From Aminipila luticellarii (GTDB lineage: Bacteria > Bacillota > Clostridia > Peptostreptococcales > Anaerovoracaceae), in contig NZ_CP035281.1 of assembly GCF_004103735.1 (NCBI RefSeq), positions 806,001 to 870,000 on the forward strand: DNA of 64,000 nucleotides, written 5' to 3'. Below are positions 52,271 to 61,113 of the stretch, piece by piece; within the stretch, counting starts at the first letter, position 1; each line of letters opens with the position of its first letter. The translations under genes and the position numbers were made by a program. The notes under the pieces are model-generated. The model was not told the DNA's origin and searched no databases. It worked only from the letters and a program-made list of their open reading frames with translations.

Positions 52271-53563
52271 ATGATATCAGAAATAAAAAATAATGTTTTG
52301 TATGTAGATGGATGCAATACAATCGAATTAGCAGAAAAGTATGGGACTCCATTGTATGTATACTCTGAGAATGCCATTGTAAAGGAATGCAGAAAATTAC
52401 AAGAATGTTTCTTGAATAAGTATGAAAATACCAGAGCTGCTTATGCGGCAAAAGCTTTTTCCTGTATAGCTATGTGCAGAATTATAGAAAGAGAAGGTCT
52501 GTGTCTGGACGTGGTTTCCGGCGGAGAACTCTTTACCGCGATAAGAGCAGGGTTTCCGGCAGAAAGGATTGAATTCAACGGAAATAATAAACTGAAAGAA
52601 GAATTGGAACTTGCGATTGACTATGGGATCGGAAGAATTATCGTGGATGGTCTGCAGGAATTAAATTTAATTGAATCCATATGCAGACAAAAAAATAAGA
52701 CTATGGATGTTCTTTACCGAATTACGCCGGGGGTGGACAGTCATACTCACAATTACATTACGACGGGTAAAAAAGATTCTAAATTTGGAATCCCACTGGA
52801 TGATGATGTTATCTATCCTGCCGTTGAAGCGGCTATCAATAGCTCTTATGTGAACTTTAAAGGAATTCATTTTCATGTGGGCTCTCAGTTATTTGACAAT
52901 AAATCTCATTTACTGGCGTTGGAAACGGTGCTTCAGCTAGTGAAAAATATTAAAGAACGGTTCAATTATGATGTGACAGAATTAAATGTCGGAGGTGGAT
53001 TTGGAGTTACTTATACAGATGAAAAACAAAAATCATATGAGTACTTCTTAGATCCCATTATGGAAAGAATCATTGAATTTTCTCAAAAAATGAACATAAA
53101 AAGACCGGCAGTAGTAATTGAACCTGGCAGAAGTGTGGTGGCAGAAGCCGGAGTCACGTTATATAAAGTGGGAAGCATTAAAGATATTAAAGGGATTCGA
53201 AAATATGTTTCTGTGGACGGCGGCATGACAGATAATATCCGCCCGGCTTTATATCAGGCAGCGTACAGAGGAGCTCTTGCAAATAAAATGAATGAGCCTG
53301 CTGACCATACGATTACCGTATGCGGTAAATGCTGTGAATCCGGTGATATATTAATTAAAGACGGTCAATTTGCGGAAGCACAGGCAGGAGATATTCTGGT
53401 GATTTTCACAACAGGAGCTTACGGTTATTCCATGGCAAGTAATTATAATAAAAATCCTGTTCCGGCAGTTGTGCTTGTTAAAGATGGTAAGTCCACAGAA
53501 ATCATCCGCAGACAAAGCTATGAAGATATCATTAGCAGGGAGTCAACGGAGGAACTTTGGTAG
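52271..53563 (+). CDS. lysA: Diaminopimelate decarboxylase-like PLP enzyme
   Basis: LysA decarboxylates the D-configured centre of meso-diaminopimelate to give L-lysine. The 430-aa protein has the PLP lysine in AAYAAKAF, the alanine-racemase-fold barrel motifs HFHVGSQ and NVGGGFGVTYT, the phosphate-binding EPGRSVV, and the catalytic cysteine segment CGKCCESGDIL. This is the standard LysA length and motif set. It is unusual in lying within a sigma-54-controlled operon between a permease and a serine hydrolase, so it may serve catabolism of imported diaminopimelate or another D-amino acid, not only lysine synthesis. AGGAGGAATAGT precedes the ATG. Confidence 0.87.
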   Translation: MISEIKNNVLYVDGCNTIELAEKYGTPLYVYSENAIVKECRKLQECFLNKYENTRAAYAAKAFSCIAMCRIIEREGLCLDVVSGGELFTAIRAGFPAERIEFNGNNKLKEELELAIDYGIGRIIVDGLQELNLIESICRQKNKTMDVLYRITPGVDSHTHNYITTGKKDSKFGIPLDDDVIYPAVEAAINSSYVNFKGIHFHVGSQLFDNKSHLLALETVLQLVKNIKERFNYDVTELNVGGGFGVTYTDEKQKSYEYFLDPIMERIIEFSQKMNIKRPAVVIEPGRSVVAEAGVTLYKVGSIKDIKGIRKYVSVDGGMTDNIRPALYQAAYRGALANKMNEPADHTITVCGKCCESGDILIKDGQFAEAQAGDILVIFTTGAYGYSMASNYNKNPVPAVVLVKDGKSTEIIRRQSYEDIISRESTEELW

Positions 53564-53571
53564 GTGAGAAT

Positions 53572-54414
53572 ATGCTTAGACAATATATTGATGAAAAATT
53601 AGGCTTGCTGAAAGGTCATACCGGCGTATATTATAAAAATTTAATAACGGGGGAGACCCTTTTGACCAAAGGGGAAGATCAGTTCCTGGCAGCCAGTGTG
53701 ATAAAAATATGGGTTATGGCCGAAGCTTTTTATCAGATACGAGAAGGAAAAATAAAAAGAGAGCAAAAGATCCTTTTATGCGACTCTGATAAAATCCCGG
53801 AGGGCGGAATGCCGGACTACTTGGCTCAAAAAAAACAAGGTGTTTTATCAGATGACATGTTTCCGGAAAGCGGAGTCCTTAATTATCTCCATAGCGGAAT
53901 TCCCTTTACTGTAGAGGATCTATATAAGCTTATGATCGTCATCAGTGACAACACGGCAACCAATATGCTGATTCGTTTATTGGGAATAGATAAAATCAAT
54001 GAGTTTATTGCATCCCTTCACATGAGTAAGACTCGATTGAACAGGCTTCTTTTCGACACGAGCAAAGAAAAGGAGAACACCATTTCTCTTGAAGAGGCTG
54101 GAATTTTTCTGGAAAAAATCTATAGAGGTGAAATGATTTCTCCGGAAGCAAGCCGGGAAATGTGTGCGATTTTGCAGAACCAGCAGGCTAATTTTAAAAT
54201 ACCTTTTTTTCTGCCTCAGATTCCCATAGCTCATAAAACGGGTGAAGATAACGGCATAACCAATGATGTAGGAATCGTATACGGCGAGGTGCCTTTCATT
54301 CTATGCTTTGCTGCAAATGATGCGGATGTTCCAAGTGCAAATCAAGCTTGTCAGGAAATCGCAAGAGCGGCATATCGATACAGTCTGGGTATGGAACGTT
54401 TATCAGAAAGCTGA
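53572..54414 (+). CDS. Beta-lactamase-fold serine hydrolase (class A-like), copy 4
   Basis: This 280-aa paralogue has intact motifs SVIK (AASVIKIWVMAE), SDN (VISDNTATN) and KTG (AHKTGEDNG). It is longer than copies 1 and 3 because of an insertion of about 25 residues before SDN (MPDYLAQKKQGVLSDDMFPE), as in copy 2. It lacks the class A Glu166 and a signal peptide. I start at ATG 53572, with AGGTGAG 4 bp upstream; TTG 53557 would overlap the end of lysA. Last gene of the operon, it presumably releases a product handled by the decarboxylase or the reverse. Its exact substrate is unknown. Confidence 0.82.
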   Translation: MLRQYIDEKLGLLKGHTGVYYKNLITGETLLTKGEDQFLAASVIKIWVMAEAFYQIREGKIKREQKILLCDSDKIPEGGMPDYLAQKKQGVLSDDMFPESGVLNYLHSGIPFTVEDLYKLMIVISDNTATNMLIRLLGIDKINEFIASLHMSKTRLNRLLFDTSKEKENTISLEEAGIFLEKIYRGEMISPEASREMCAILQNQQANFKIPFFLPQIPIAHKTGEDNGITNDVGIVYGEVPFILCFAANDADVPSANQACQEIARAAYRYSLGMERLSES

Positions 54415-54441
54415 TAGGTAAAATAAAATAAACATCTATTC

Positions 54442-54484
54442 GAAAGAGGAAGAAGACTCAATAGAGGAATCATCCTCTTTTTGA
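54442..54484 (+). terminator. Terminator of the permease-lysA-hydrolase operon
   Basis: AAAGAGGA pairs with TCCTCTTT, followed by further T residues. It lies 28 bp after the hydrolase stop. Confidence 0.65.
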
Positions 54485-54539
54485 TTGGAGAAAATCTTCG
54501 GTATGTCTACAGCCGGCTGGGAACTTTTAACTTATATCC

Positions 54540-54568
54540 TTTACTGTTTTGTAGAAAATTGGTATAAT
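54540..54568 (+). promoter_or_regulatory. Sigma-A promoter of the lipoprotein esterase gene
   Basis: TTTACT (54540-54545) and TATAAT (54563-54568) are separated by 17 bp, about 40 bp upstream of the start codon. Confidence 0.7.
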
Positions 54569-54605
54569 ATAAATTGGTTTATACTAGAAAAAAAGGAATA
54601 ATAAG

Positions 54606-55880
54606 ATGAATCATAGCATAAAAAGAAAAACTTTAGTATTTATAGTATTAAATTTAATTTTTACCACCCTTCTTTTGACAGGATGCAGCTCCTCAGAAGA
54701 AAATAAAATTAATGAATTAATAAAAATGGACGATAATCATTATAGGATAGAAATTGCAGAGGACAACAGTCTGGTCATAAGATTGCCGGAAGGAAGGCCC
54801 AGAGTGCCGCAGCTGCAGTGCGCCGGGGCAGATGTGGTTCAAGCTATGTTCCCGGACGGATGCAAGGAGGCTCTGGCAAAAATCTATACCAAGGATCAGT
54901 ATTACGCGGTTCGTTTCATAAAGGAGGCTTCTCTGGGATTTGAACTTCAATATGATGATCGGTATAAATTCATACCCAAAACCATAACCGCTACAGGTTT
55001 TTCCAGCAGCAATCCGAATGTGGCTCAGGTGGATGACCTTGGAAATGTTAAAATTGTAGGCGTTAGTGACGACGGAGCCGTTATCACGGCAACAGATGGA
55101 CAGCATGAAGAAAAATTAACGATAAGCAGAACGGTCCGAGCCCCTCTGGACATTTATTTTATAACGGGACAGAGCAATGCTTCTTATTACTATGCAGACC
55201 CGGCGCTGGCCACGGTGACAAAACCCGGAACCGCATATCATTACAGTGAGCTGGCCGGAGGGGTTCAAATCTGCTCCATGAATGATGAAAGCGGCGCCAT
55301 GCAGCGTGGAAATCTGGAAGCGTCTTTCGGAAAGACCCTGTATGATTTGACGGGAAACAAGGTCTTGATGGTCAATGCGGGTGTCAGCGGTCAGAAAATA
55401 GAGACCTTTGTACCGCTGAACGGGCAATCGTACCAGTATATCAGCAAGGTCTGGCAGATCGTACAACGATATGTTAACGACGAGACCTTTTTAAATCATT
55501 ATGAACCCCATATAAAAAGCTACATTTGGGCGCAGGGAGAATCCGATCCGGATTTGGATATCGGGGTATATAAAAACGATTATATGAAGCTTCATGAAAT
55601 GCTGACAAGCTCAGACTATGGATTTAAATACGGATTTATCATAAAGGTGCGATCCATTTTTCCGAATCCGTCAGAAGCACAGGAAGAACTGGCCAGTGAG
55701 AATGAGGATATTGCCATAGCCACCAGATCTTCCGATCATTTTACAGTAGAAAATGGCAAAATGCGGTTTGACGACCTGCATTATTCCCAGATCGGAGATA
55801 ACCTGCTGGGGGAAGAGACGGCTCGAACCATTGTCAAGGCATATACGGAGGGAATGGATTCCGTAACGGGGAATTATTAA
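54606..55880 (+). CDS. Lipoprotein with SASA-type (sialate O-acetylesterase/CE6-like) esterase domain
   Basis: A 424-aa surface lipoprotein. The lipobox LLLTGC lies near residue 27, so it is anchored to the outer face of the membrane. Residues about 95-175 contain a bacterial Ig-like segment (SSSNPNVAQVDDLGNVKIVG). The C-terminal half is an SGNH-type esterase: nucleophile motif GQSNASYYY (about 188-196), the WAQGESD block and the catalytic DDLHYSQ. Such enzymes deacetylate sugars; the acetylated glycan here is unknown. It has its own promoter and is followed by an MFS transporter gene on the same strand. Confidence 0.8.
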   Translation: MNHSIKRKTLVFIVLNLIFTTLLLTGCSSSEENKINELIKMDDNHYRIEIAEDNSLVIRLPEGRPRVPQLQCAGADVVQAMFPDGCKEALAKIYTKDQYYAVRFIKEASLGFELQYDDRYKFIPKTITATGFSSSNPNVAQVDDLGNVKIVGVSDDGAVITATDGQHEEKLTISRTVRAPLDIYFITGQSNASYYYADPALATVTKPGTAYHYSELAGGVQICSMNDESGAMQRGNLEASFGKTLYDLTGNKVLMVNAGVSGQKIETFVPLNGQSYQYISKVWQIVQRYVNDETFLNHYEPHIKSYIWAQGESDPDLDIGVYKNDYMKLHEMLTSSDYGFKYGFIIKVRSIFPNPSEAQEELASENEDIAIATRSSDHFTVENGKMRFDDLHYSQIGDNLLGEETARTIVKAYTEGMDSVTGNY

Positions 55881-55926
55881 ACGAATTGGTAAAATAATTC
55901 ATTATTTTTTATGAAAAGCGCATAAT

Positions 55927-57303
55927 ATGAACATGAATAATATATATGATAAAAAACAAAGAGCAACTTTAATTGTGGTGATAGTGACCTCTTTTATAAC
56001 GACCTTTACCGGAAGCGCATTGAATTTGTCCGTGCCGGCTATCGGCACTGAATTTCAGGTCAGTGCCGGTCTGGTAGGCTGGATCGTGACCTCCTACATG
56101 CTGGCATCAGCAGCTTTTTCTGTACCTTTTGGGAGGGTGGCGGACATTACATCCAGAAAGAAAGTATTGGTAACCGGTATTTTAATTTTTGCCCTATGCT
56201 CCCTTGCCGCTGCTTTTGCTTGGAATATGAAAATCATTTTAGCCTTAAGGGCTCTTCAAGGGTTTGGGGCTGCCATGATTTTCAGTACCAATATAGCTGT
56301 CCTAATCAGTGCCTTTCCGGAAAGTACCAGAGGTAAGGTTCTGGGATATTCTACGGCATCTACTTACATCGGGCTTTCGGCGGGACCTGTTATAGGAGGC
56401 TTGTGCAATCATTACTTTGGATGGCGTTCCATTTTTATATTGACCTCCGTAGTTAGTGCCGCTGTATTTTATATGGCGGTAAGAGGACTTCCCAAGACGG
56501 AGAAGAAAAATGAAAAAATAGATGTTGATATTGCCGGAAATGTGTTGTATATCGCAATGATCCTTTGCCTTTTATACGGATTGTCTGCTTTTTCCACAAA
56601 TCTTCTGGCGAAGGTCTTACTGCCGATAGGGGCGGCTTCCGCCATACTGTTCGGAAGGCATGAACTGAAAACGGAGAATCCCATTGTGGAGTTAAGATTA
56701 TTTACCCATAATTTAGCCTATACCTTTTCAAATATTGCCGCCCTGCTAAATTACGGTGCTACATTTGCAATCAGCTATTTATTGTCCATATATCTGCAGG
56801 TGGTCATGGGATACAGCTCTCAGACTGCCGGGATTATTTTGGTGGCACAGCCGGTGGTCATGGCGCTTCTGTCACCGTATGCGGGAAAGCTGTCGGACAG
56901 GATATCCCCTTTTAAGCTGGCATCCTTTGGCATGGGTCTATGTGCCGTTTGCTTGCTGTTTTTCTCCTTTTTATCGGAAAGCTTTCCGCTGTGGAGCATT
57001 ATTGCGGTTTTGATGGTGGCCGGTGTTGGCTTCGCTTTTTTCTCCTCCCCCAACACCAATGCAGTCATGGCCTGTGTGGAGAAAAAAGATTACGGCGTGG
57101 CTTCGTCCCTGTTGGCGACCATGCGAACCATAGGGCATACTTCAAGTATGGCCACGGTTACTTTTGTGGTCGGAATGTATATGGGAAATACGGCTCTGGC
57201 GGAAGCAGAACCCTACGTGTTAATAAAGACGATGCATATGTCTTTTATTATATTTACAGGAATTTGTGCTATAGGAACCTTTTTTTCTTTAAAAAGGAAA
57301 TAG
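55927..57303 (+). CDS. MFS drug:H+ antiporter-type transporter
   Basis: A major facilitator protein of 458 aa. It has the DHA2-like opening TSFITTFTGSALNLSVPAIGTEFQVSAGLVGWIVTSYML, the loop motif GRVADITSRKKV (about 72-83, motif A) and motif C-like GPVIGG. About fourteen hydrophobic segments can be counted, fitting the EmrB/QacA group. Export of a toxic compound or peptide is the usual role. The translation signal is weak (AAAAGCG before ATG 55927; ATG 55933 is an alternative). Confidence 0.88.
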   Translation: MNMNNIYDKKQRATLIVVIVTSFITTFTGSALNLSVPAIGTEFQVSAGLVGWIVTSYMLASAAFSVPFGRVADITSRKKVLVTGILIFALCSLAAAFAWNMKIILALRALQGFGAAMIFSTNIAVLISAFPESTRGKVLGYSTASTYIGLSAGPVIGGLCNHYFGWRSIFILTSVVSAAVFYMAVRGLPKTEKKNEKIDVDIAGNVLYIAMILCLLYGLSAFSTNLLAKVLLPIGAASAILFGRHELKTENPIVELRLFTHNLAYTFSNIAALLNYGATFAISYLLSIYLQVVMGYSSQTAGIILVAQPVVMALLSPYAGKLSDRISPFKLASFGMGLCAVCLLFFSFLSESFPLWSIIAVLMVAGVGFAFFSSPNTNAVMACVEKKDYGVASSLLATMRTIGHTSSMATVTFVVGMYMGNTALAEAEPYVLIKTMHMSFIIFTGICAIGTFFSLKRK

Positions 57304-57333
57304 TAAACGGAATATTTGATTTTGGAGAGTAAC

Positions 57334-58050
57334 ATGATGTTGAATAAAAATAGCAAGGATGCAGCAACAGAGGAGGAAAACTCTGAAAAGAAGGCAGAAC
57401 CAAAAAAATCTAAAAAGTCGAAATCCTCTTCTTATGAAAGGGCTCTGAAAAAGAGACAGCGGGTAAAACGGTCTGCCGCCGATCAGGTCAGAAGAGCCGA
57501 AGCCAAAATTCAAAAAGCGGAGCAGGCTGCGACCAAGAAAGAAAGGGCCGCTGAAAAAAAAGAACAAGAAAAAGAAAAAAAATTAGCTGAGCTCATTAAA
57601 AAAGAAGAAAAGATTGTTGAAGAACAAGAACAAAAGAAAGCGCAAAAAGCAGCAGATAAAATAAAAAGGCGGGAAGAAAAGGAACAAGAAAAAGCAGAAA
57701 AAAGGCAGAGAAAGGCGGAGCTTGCAGCCCGGTCTCCACTGCAAAAAAAGGTTGACAGACGAATAAAAAGAAAAAAAATTCTTTCCAAACTTTTGATTAT
57801 ACTGATTGCCGCATGTCTCATACTGGCCGGAATGAAGTTTGGACCGACCATGCTTAAAATCCTTCCGATACATGATATGAGCATAACGGAGATTACAGAA
57901 AACATAAAAGCGAAAATCCCTTTCTTAAATAAAGAAAAGGAACCGGCTGCGGAAGCGGGAAATATAAGAAAACTATACATATGTAATACTGAATGGAAGG
58001 ATAGGGGCAAGCAAGTTATTTTTTCAGTATATAGTATAATTGGAGAGTAG
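57334..58050 (+). CDS. Coiled-coil membrane protein, truncated duplicate
   Basis: A protein of about 238 aa with a Lys/Glu/Ala-rich coiled coil (about 10-150), then one membrane segment (ILIAACLILAGMKFG, about 157-171). After that comes a short extracytoplasmic tail of about 60 residues that breaks off after LYICNTEWKDRGKQVIF. The cytoplasmic half, membrane anchor and even the RBS context (GGAGAGTAACATG) match the next gene, whose ectodomain is about 300 aa long. It therefore looks like a tandem duplicate that lost its binding domain; its stop codon lies in the RBS of the next gene. The truncated protein could still act through its coil. Confidence 0.65.
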   Translation: MMLNKNSKDAATEEENSEKKAEPKKSKKSKSSSYERALKKRQRVKRSAADQVRRAEAKIQKAEQAATKKERAAEKKEQEKEKKLAELIKKEEKIVEEQEQKKAQKAADKIKRREEKEQEKAEKRQRKAELAARSPLQKKVDRRIKRKKILSKLLIILIAACLILAGMKFGPTMLKILPIHDMSITEITENIKAKIPFLNKEKEPAAEAGNIRKLYICNTEWKDRGKQVIFSVYSIIGE

Positions 58051-58054
58051 CACG

Positions 58055-59473
58055 ATGGTAAATAACAGCAAGGATGCGATAGAAGAGGAAGCCTTTGAAA
58101 TAAAGAAAACCAAAAAATCAAAGCAAACACCTGAGGAAAAAGCAGTCAAGAACAAGCAGAAGGTGGAGCGGGCAGCCAATGCAAGGGTCAGAAGAGCAGA
58201 GGCTCAGGTCAGAAGAGCAGAACAGGCTTCTAGGGACAAGGAAAAGTCCTCTGAAAAAAAACAGAAAGAGAAAGATAAAAAGGCGTCCAATAAAATAAAG
58301 GCGCAGGAAAAGAAGGTCAAGCAGAAAGAGAAGAAACAGGCACAGAAAGAAACGGGAAAAATTAAAAAGCAAGAAAAAAAGGAAAAGCTAGAAGCTCAGA
58401 AAATGCAGAAAAAGGCAGAGCTTGCAGCGCGTACCCCATTACAAAAAAGAGTGGATCGAAAACTCAAAATGAAGAGAATCCTGCCAAAGGTAATTGTTTT
58501 ACTGGCCTTGGGCATACTGGTATTTGTAGGAGTTCGGTTCGGATCTCAGCTGATTCATTTTGCCGAAGAAAAGTTTCCTGCTATTTCTTCTTTACATAAA
58601 ACAGATTCCGATAAAAAAGCAGAAAAATCGGCAGATCAGAAAACAGAAAAAGCCGATGAAGAGACTGCTGAATTATACATAGGCGGAAACACCGCATTAA
58701 AAGATTTTTACTCGGAGGCGTTAAAAGAATTTCTGGGCTCGGAAGGTAAAGAAACCGAGAAATATTGCAGTGCATTTAATACAGGCGATGCCTATAAAAG
58801 TTTAATAGCAGGCAAACAGGATCTAATTTTAGCTGCTCCGCCGACGGAGAAGGAGCTGGAGATGGCAAAGAAGGCGAAGCTGGAATTACAAAAGGCTCCG
58901 GTCTTAAACGGAGGATTTGTATTCCTTGTTCATAAGGATAATCCTGTGGAAAGCCTGACTATGCCGCAATTAAAAGGAATTTACTCAGGTACTATTACAA
59001 ACTGGAAGGAACTGGGCGGAAAGGATGAACCGATTGTTGCCTACCAGCGGGCGGAGAATACGGGCAGCCAGCGGGGAATGTATCAATACGTGGTCAAAAA
59101 AGAGGAGATCATGAAGACTTCAATCAAGATGAAGGTGGGTGATACAGAGGCTGTAGTAAAAGACATTTCCTCGGAAAAAGGAGGAATCGGATACTCCTAC
59201 TATTATTACGTGGCAAGGCTAAAAAATAAGAACGACGTTAAAATGATTGCCGTAAACGGTGTAGAGCCGGCTAAAGAGACTATTGAATATGCTCAGTATC
59301 CCCTGACAACGTATACGTATGTAGTTATTGCGGAGAAGGAAGACGGGAGCAGCATGGAAGGCACGAAAGAAGAAGAACGGCTCACGAAAATCGATTTTAT
59401 TCGATGGCTTTTAAGTGAGGACGGTCAGAAGCTGGCAGAGAAAAAGGGTTTTATAAAGCATAGTAATCGATAA
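58055..59473 (+). CDS. Membrane-anchored PstS-like substrate-binding protein with cytoplasmic coiled coil
   Basis: A 472-aa protein. The N-terminal 140 residues form a highly charged coiled coil, followed by a membrane segment (VIVLLALGILVFVGVRFG, about 150-167). A periplasmic-binding-protein domain (about 205-472) has the phosphate-binding-type features LKDFYSEALKEF, GGFVFLVHKDNPVESLTMPQLKGIYSG, TNWKELGG and the GSQRGMYQ substrate loop. Binding of phosphate or a similar anion outside and coupling to a cytoplasmic coil suggest a sensing or scaffolding role; no ABC transporter genes are beside it. The RBS GGAGAG is the end of the previous gene. Confidence 0.75.
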   Translation: MVNNSKDAIEEEAFEIKKTKKSKQTPEEKAVKNKQKVERAANARVRRAEAQVRRAEQASRDKEKSSEKKQKEKDKKASNKIKAQEKKVKQKEKKQAQKETGKIKKQEKKEKLEAQKMQKKAELAARTPLQKRVDRKLKMKRILPKVIVLLALGILVFVGVRFGSQLIHFAEEKFPAISSLHKTDSDKKAEKSADQKTEKADEETAELYIGGNTALKDFYSEALKEFLGSEGKETEKYCSAFNTGDAYKSLIAGKQDLILAAPPTEKELEMAKKAKLELQKAPVLNGGFVFLVHKDNPVESLTMPQLKGIYSGTITNWKELGGKDEPIVAYQRAENTGSQRGMYQYVVKKEEIMKTSIKMKVGDTEAVVKDISSEKGGIGYSYYYYVARLKNKNDVKMIAVNGVEPAKETIEYAQYPLTTYTYVVIAEKEDGSSMEGTKEEERLTKIDFIRWLLSEDGQKLAEKKGFIKHSNR

Positions 59474-59486
59474 AGAGGTGGCCATA

Positions 59487-60959
59487 TTGTATTTATTTTA
59501 TTCCATATTGAGCAGCATGCCCTATTTTGTAAGCACTTTGTTTATGGTCAATCTAGTTATTGCGTTTACGATTATTTTTCTGGAGAGAAAAAATCCGTCG
59601 GCAACCTTGGCTTGGATCATGATATTATTTTTGCTTCCTGTAGTGGGTATTCTGTTTTATTTTATGTTTTCACAAAATCTTTCCAGAAAGAAGATTTTTA
59701 AATTGACGAGATTTGAAGAGGAGATCATCCATACTTCCCTTCAAACGCAGATCAAAGAAATGAAAAACGGAGAATATTCCTTTACCACTAAAGCGGCGCA
59801 GTATTGGAAAGACTTGATCCGGCTGAACCAGGTTTATGGGCAGGCGTATTTTACGCAGGACAATAAAATAAAGATCATAACAGATGGACAGGATATGCTG
59901 AATAAACTTCTGAAGGATATCAAAGTCGCCCGGCATACGATTAATATACAATATTTTATTATAAAAAATGACATGGTCGGGAGAAAACTGATTGACGCCT
60001 TGACAGATAAAGCAAAACAGGGGGTGGAAGTCAGGCTGCTGATTGATGCAATGGGCGGAAGACAGCTTTCCAAAAGAACAGTGTGCATTCGGGAGCTTAT
60101 GGCAGCAGGCGGACAGGTGGCTTTTTTCTTTCCGCCTAAATTGAAATTTCTGACTATGAAGTTAAATTACAGAAATCACCGTAAAATTGTTGTGATCGAT
60201 GGTGAAATCGGGTATATCGGCGGCTTTAATATCGGTAAAGAATATGTAGGCATGAAAAAAAAGTTTGGTTATTGGCGGGATACGCATCTTAAGATTTTAG
60301 GGGGATGTGTTCAAGATCTGAACGCCAGATTTCTGATGGACTGGCGGTCGGCCTCCAAGGAAGAACTGGTTCTTTCGGAAGCCTATTACAGTGACATTAT
60401 TAAAGGGGGATGTACGGGAGTACAGATCGTATCCTGTGGTCCGGATCAGGGAAAATCACAGATAAAGCGTGGGTACATGAAAGCGATAACCTCCGCCATG
60501 AGAAATATTTATATTCAGACGCCTTATTTTGTACCGGACAACAGTATGCTGGAATCGTTAAAAATGGCGGCACAGTCGGGGGTGGATGTGAGGCTGATGA
60601 TTCCGTGCATGCCGGATCATATGTTTGTATATTGGGCAACCTATGCCTATGCCGGAGAAATGATTCGATCCGGTGCAAGGGTTTTCGTATATGACAAGGG
60701 CTTCCTTCATGCCAAGACTTTAGTGGCGGACGGAGAGGTAGCGTCTATTGGTTCTGCAAATTTTGATGTGAGAAGTTTTAAATTGAATTTTGAAGCCAAT
60801 GCATTTTTCTTTGATGAAAAGGAAGCGCGTAAAATGGAGGATATTTTTGAGGAGGATATGGCGGACTGCCATGAGCTGACGAAAGAACTCTATGCTCAAA
60901 GAGGTCTGGTCATAAAGTTTAAAGAGTCGGTTGCCAGACTTTTGACGGATATACTGTAA
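59487..60959 (+). CDS. cls: Cardiolipin synthase (phospholipase D family)
   Basis: Cardiolipin synthase joins two phosphatidylglycerol molecules into cardiolipin at the membrane. The protein (about 490 aa) has two N-terminal membrane helices and two PLD domains with the HKD motifs HRKIVVIDGEIGYIGG (about 230-245) and HAKTLVADGEVASIGSANFD (about 408-427). GGAMG-type spacing and length are normal for bacterial ClsA. AAAGAGGTG fits TTG 59487 as start; GTG 59478 is an alternative. It follows the PstS-like gene by a few bases and may be cotranscribed. Confidence 0.93.
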   Translation: MYLFYSILSSMPYFVSTLFMVNLVIAFTIIFLERKNPSATLAWIMILFLLPVVGILFYFMFSQNLSRKKIFKLTRFEEEIIHTSLQTQIKEMKNGEYSFTTKAAQYWKDLIRLNQVYGQAYFTQDNKIKIITDGQDMLNKLLKDIKVARHTINIQYFIIKNDMVGRKLIDALTDKAKQGVEVRLLIDAMGGRQLSKRTVCIRELMAAGGQVAFFFPPKLKFLTMKLNYRNHRKIVVIDGEIGYIGGFNIGKEYVGMKKKFGYWRDTHLKILGGCVQDLNARFLMDWRSASKEELVLSEAYYSDIIKGGCTGVQIVSCGPDQGKSQIKRGYMKAITSAMRNIYIQTPYFVPDNSMLESLKMAAQSGVDVRLMIPCMPDHMFVYWATYAYAGEMIRSGARVFVYDKGFLHAKTLVADGEVASIGSANFDVRSFKLNFEANAFFFDEKEARKMEDIFEEDMADCHELTKELYAQRGLVIKFKESVARLLTDIL

Positions 60960-60975
60960 AGAAGGATAAAACAAC

Positions 60976-61039
60976 GGGGCTGTTGCAAAATAGAAAATAA
61001 ATGGCTTTGCCTGTAAATTCACTATTTTGTAACAGCCCC
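60976..61039. terminator. Long hairpin after cls, terminator or MITE relic
   Basis: GGGGCTGTTGCAAAATAG and CTATTTTGTAACAGCCCC are 18-bp inverted arms with one mismatch around a 28-base loop. It lies between convergent genes and could stop transcription, but the lack of a T tract and the GGGGCTGTTGCAAAA-type arm resemble small transposon ends. Confidence 0.6.
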
Positions 61040-61113
61040 TTAGTTCATATGTTTTGAAGCCCTGCTGCATCTTTAATGCAGTTCCGGTAGTTTTGCTGCC
61101 GAAAAGCTTTCTG

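Noticed and set aside
57510-58130. Minus-strand ORF of 206 aa opposite the coiled-coil gene
   Set aside because: It is a low-complexity Phe/Ser/Cys shadow of the Lys/Glu-rich coding strand.
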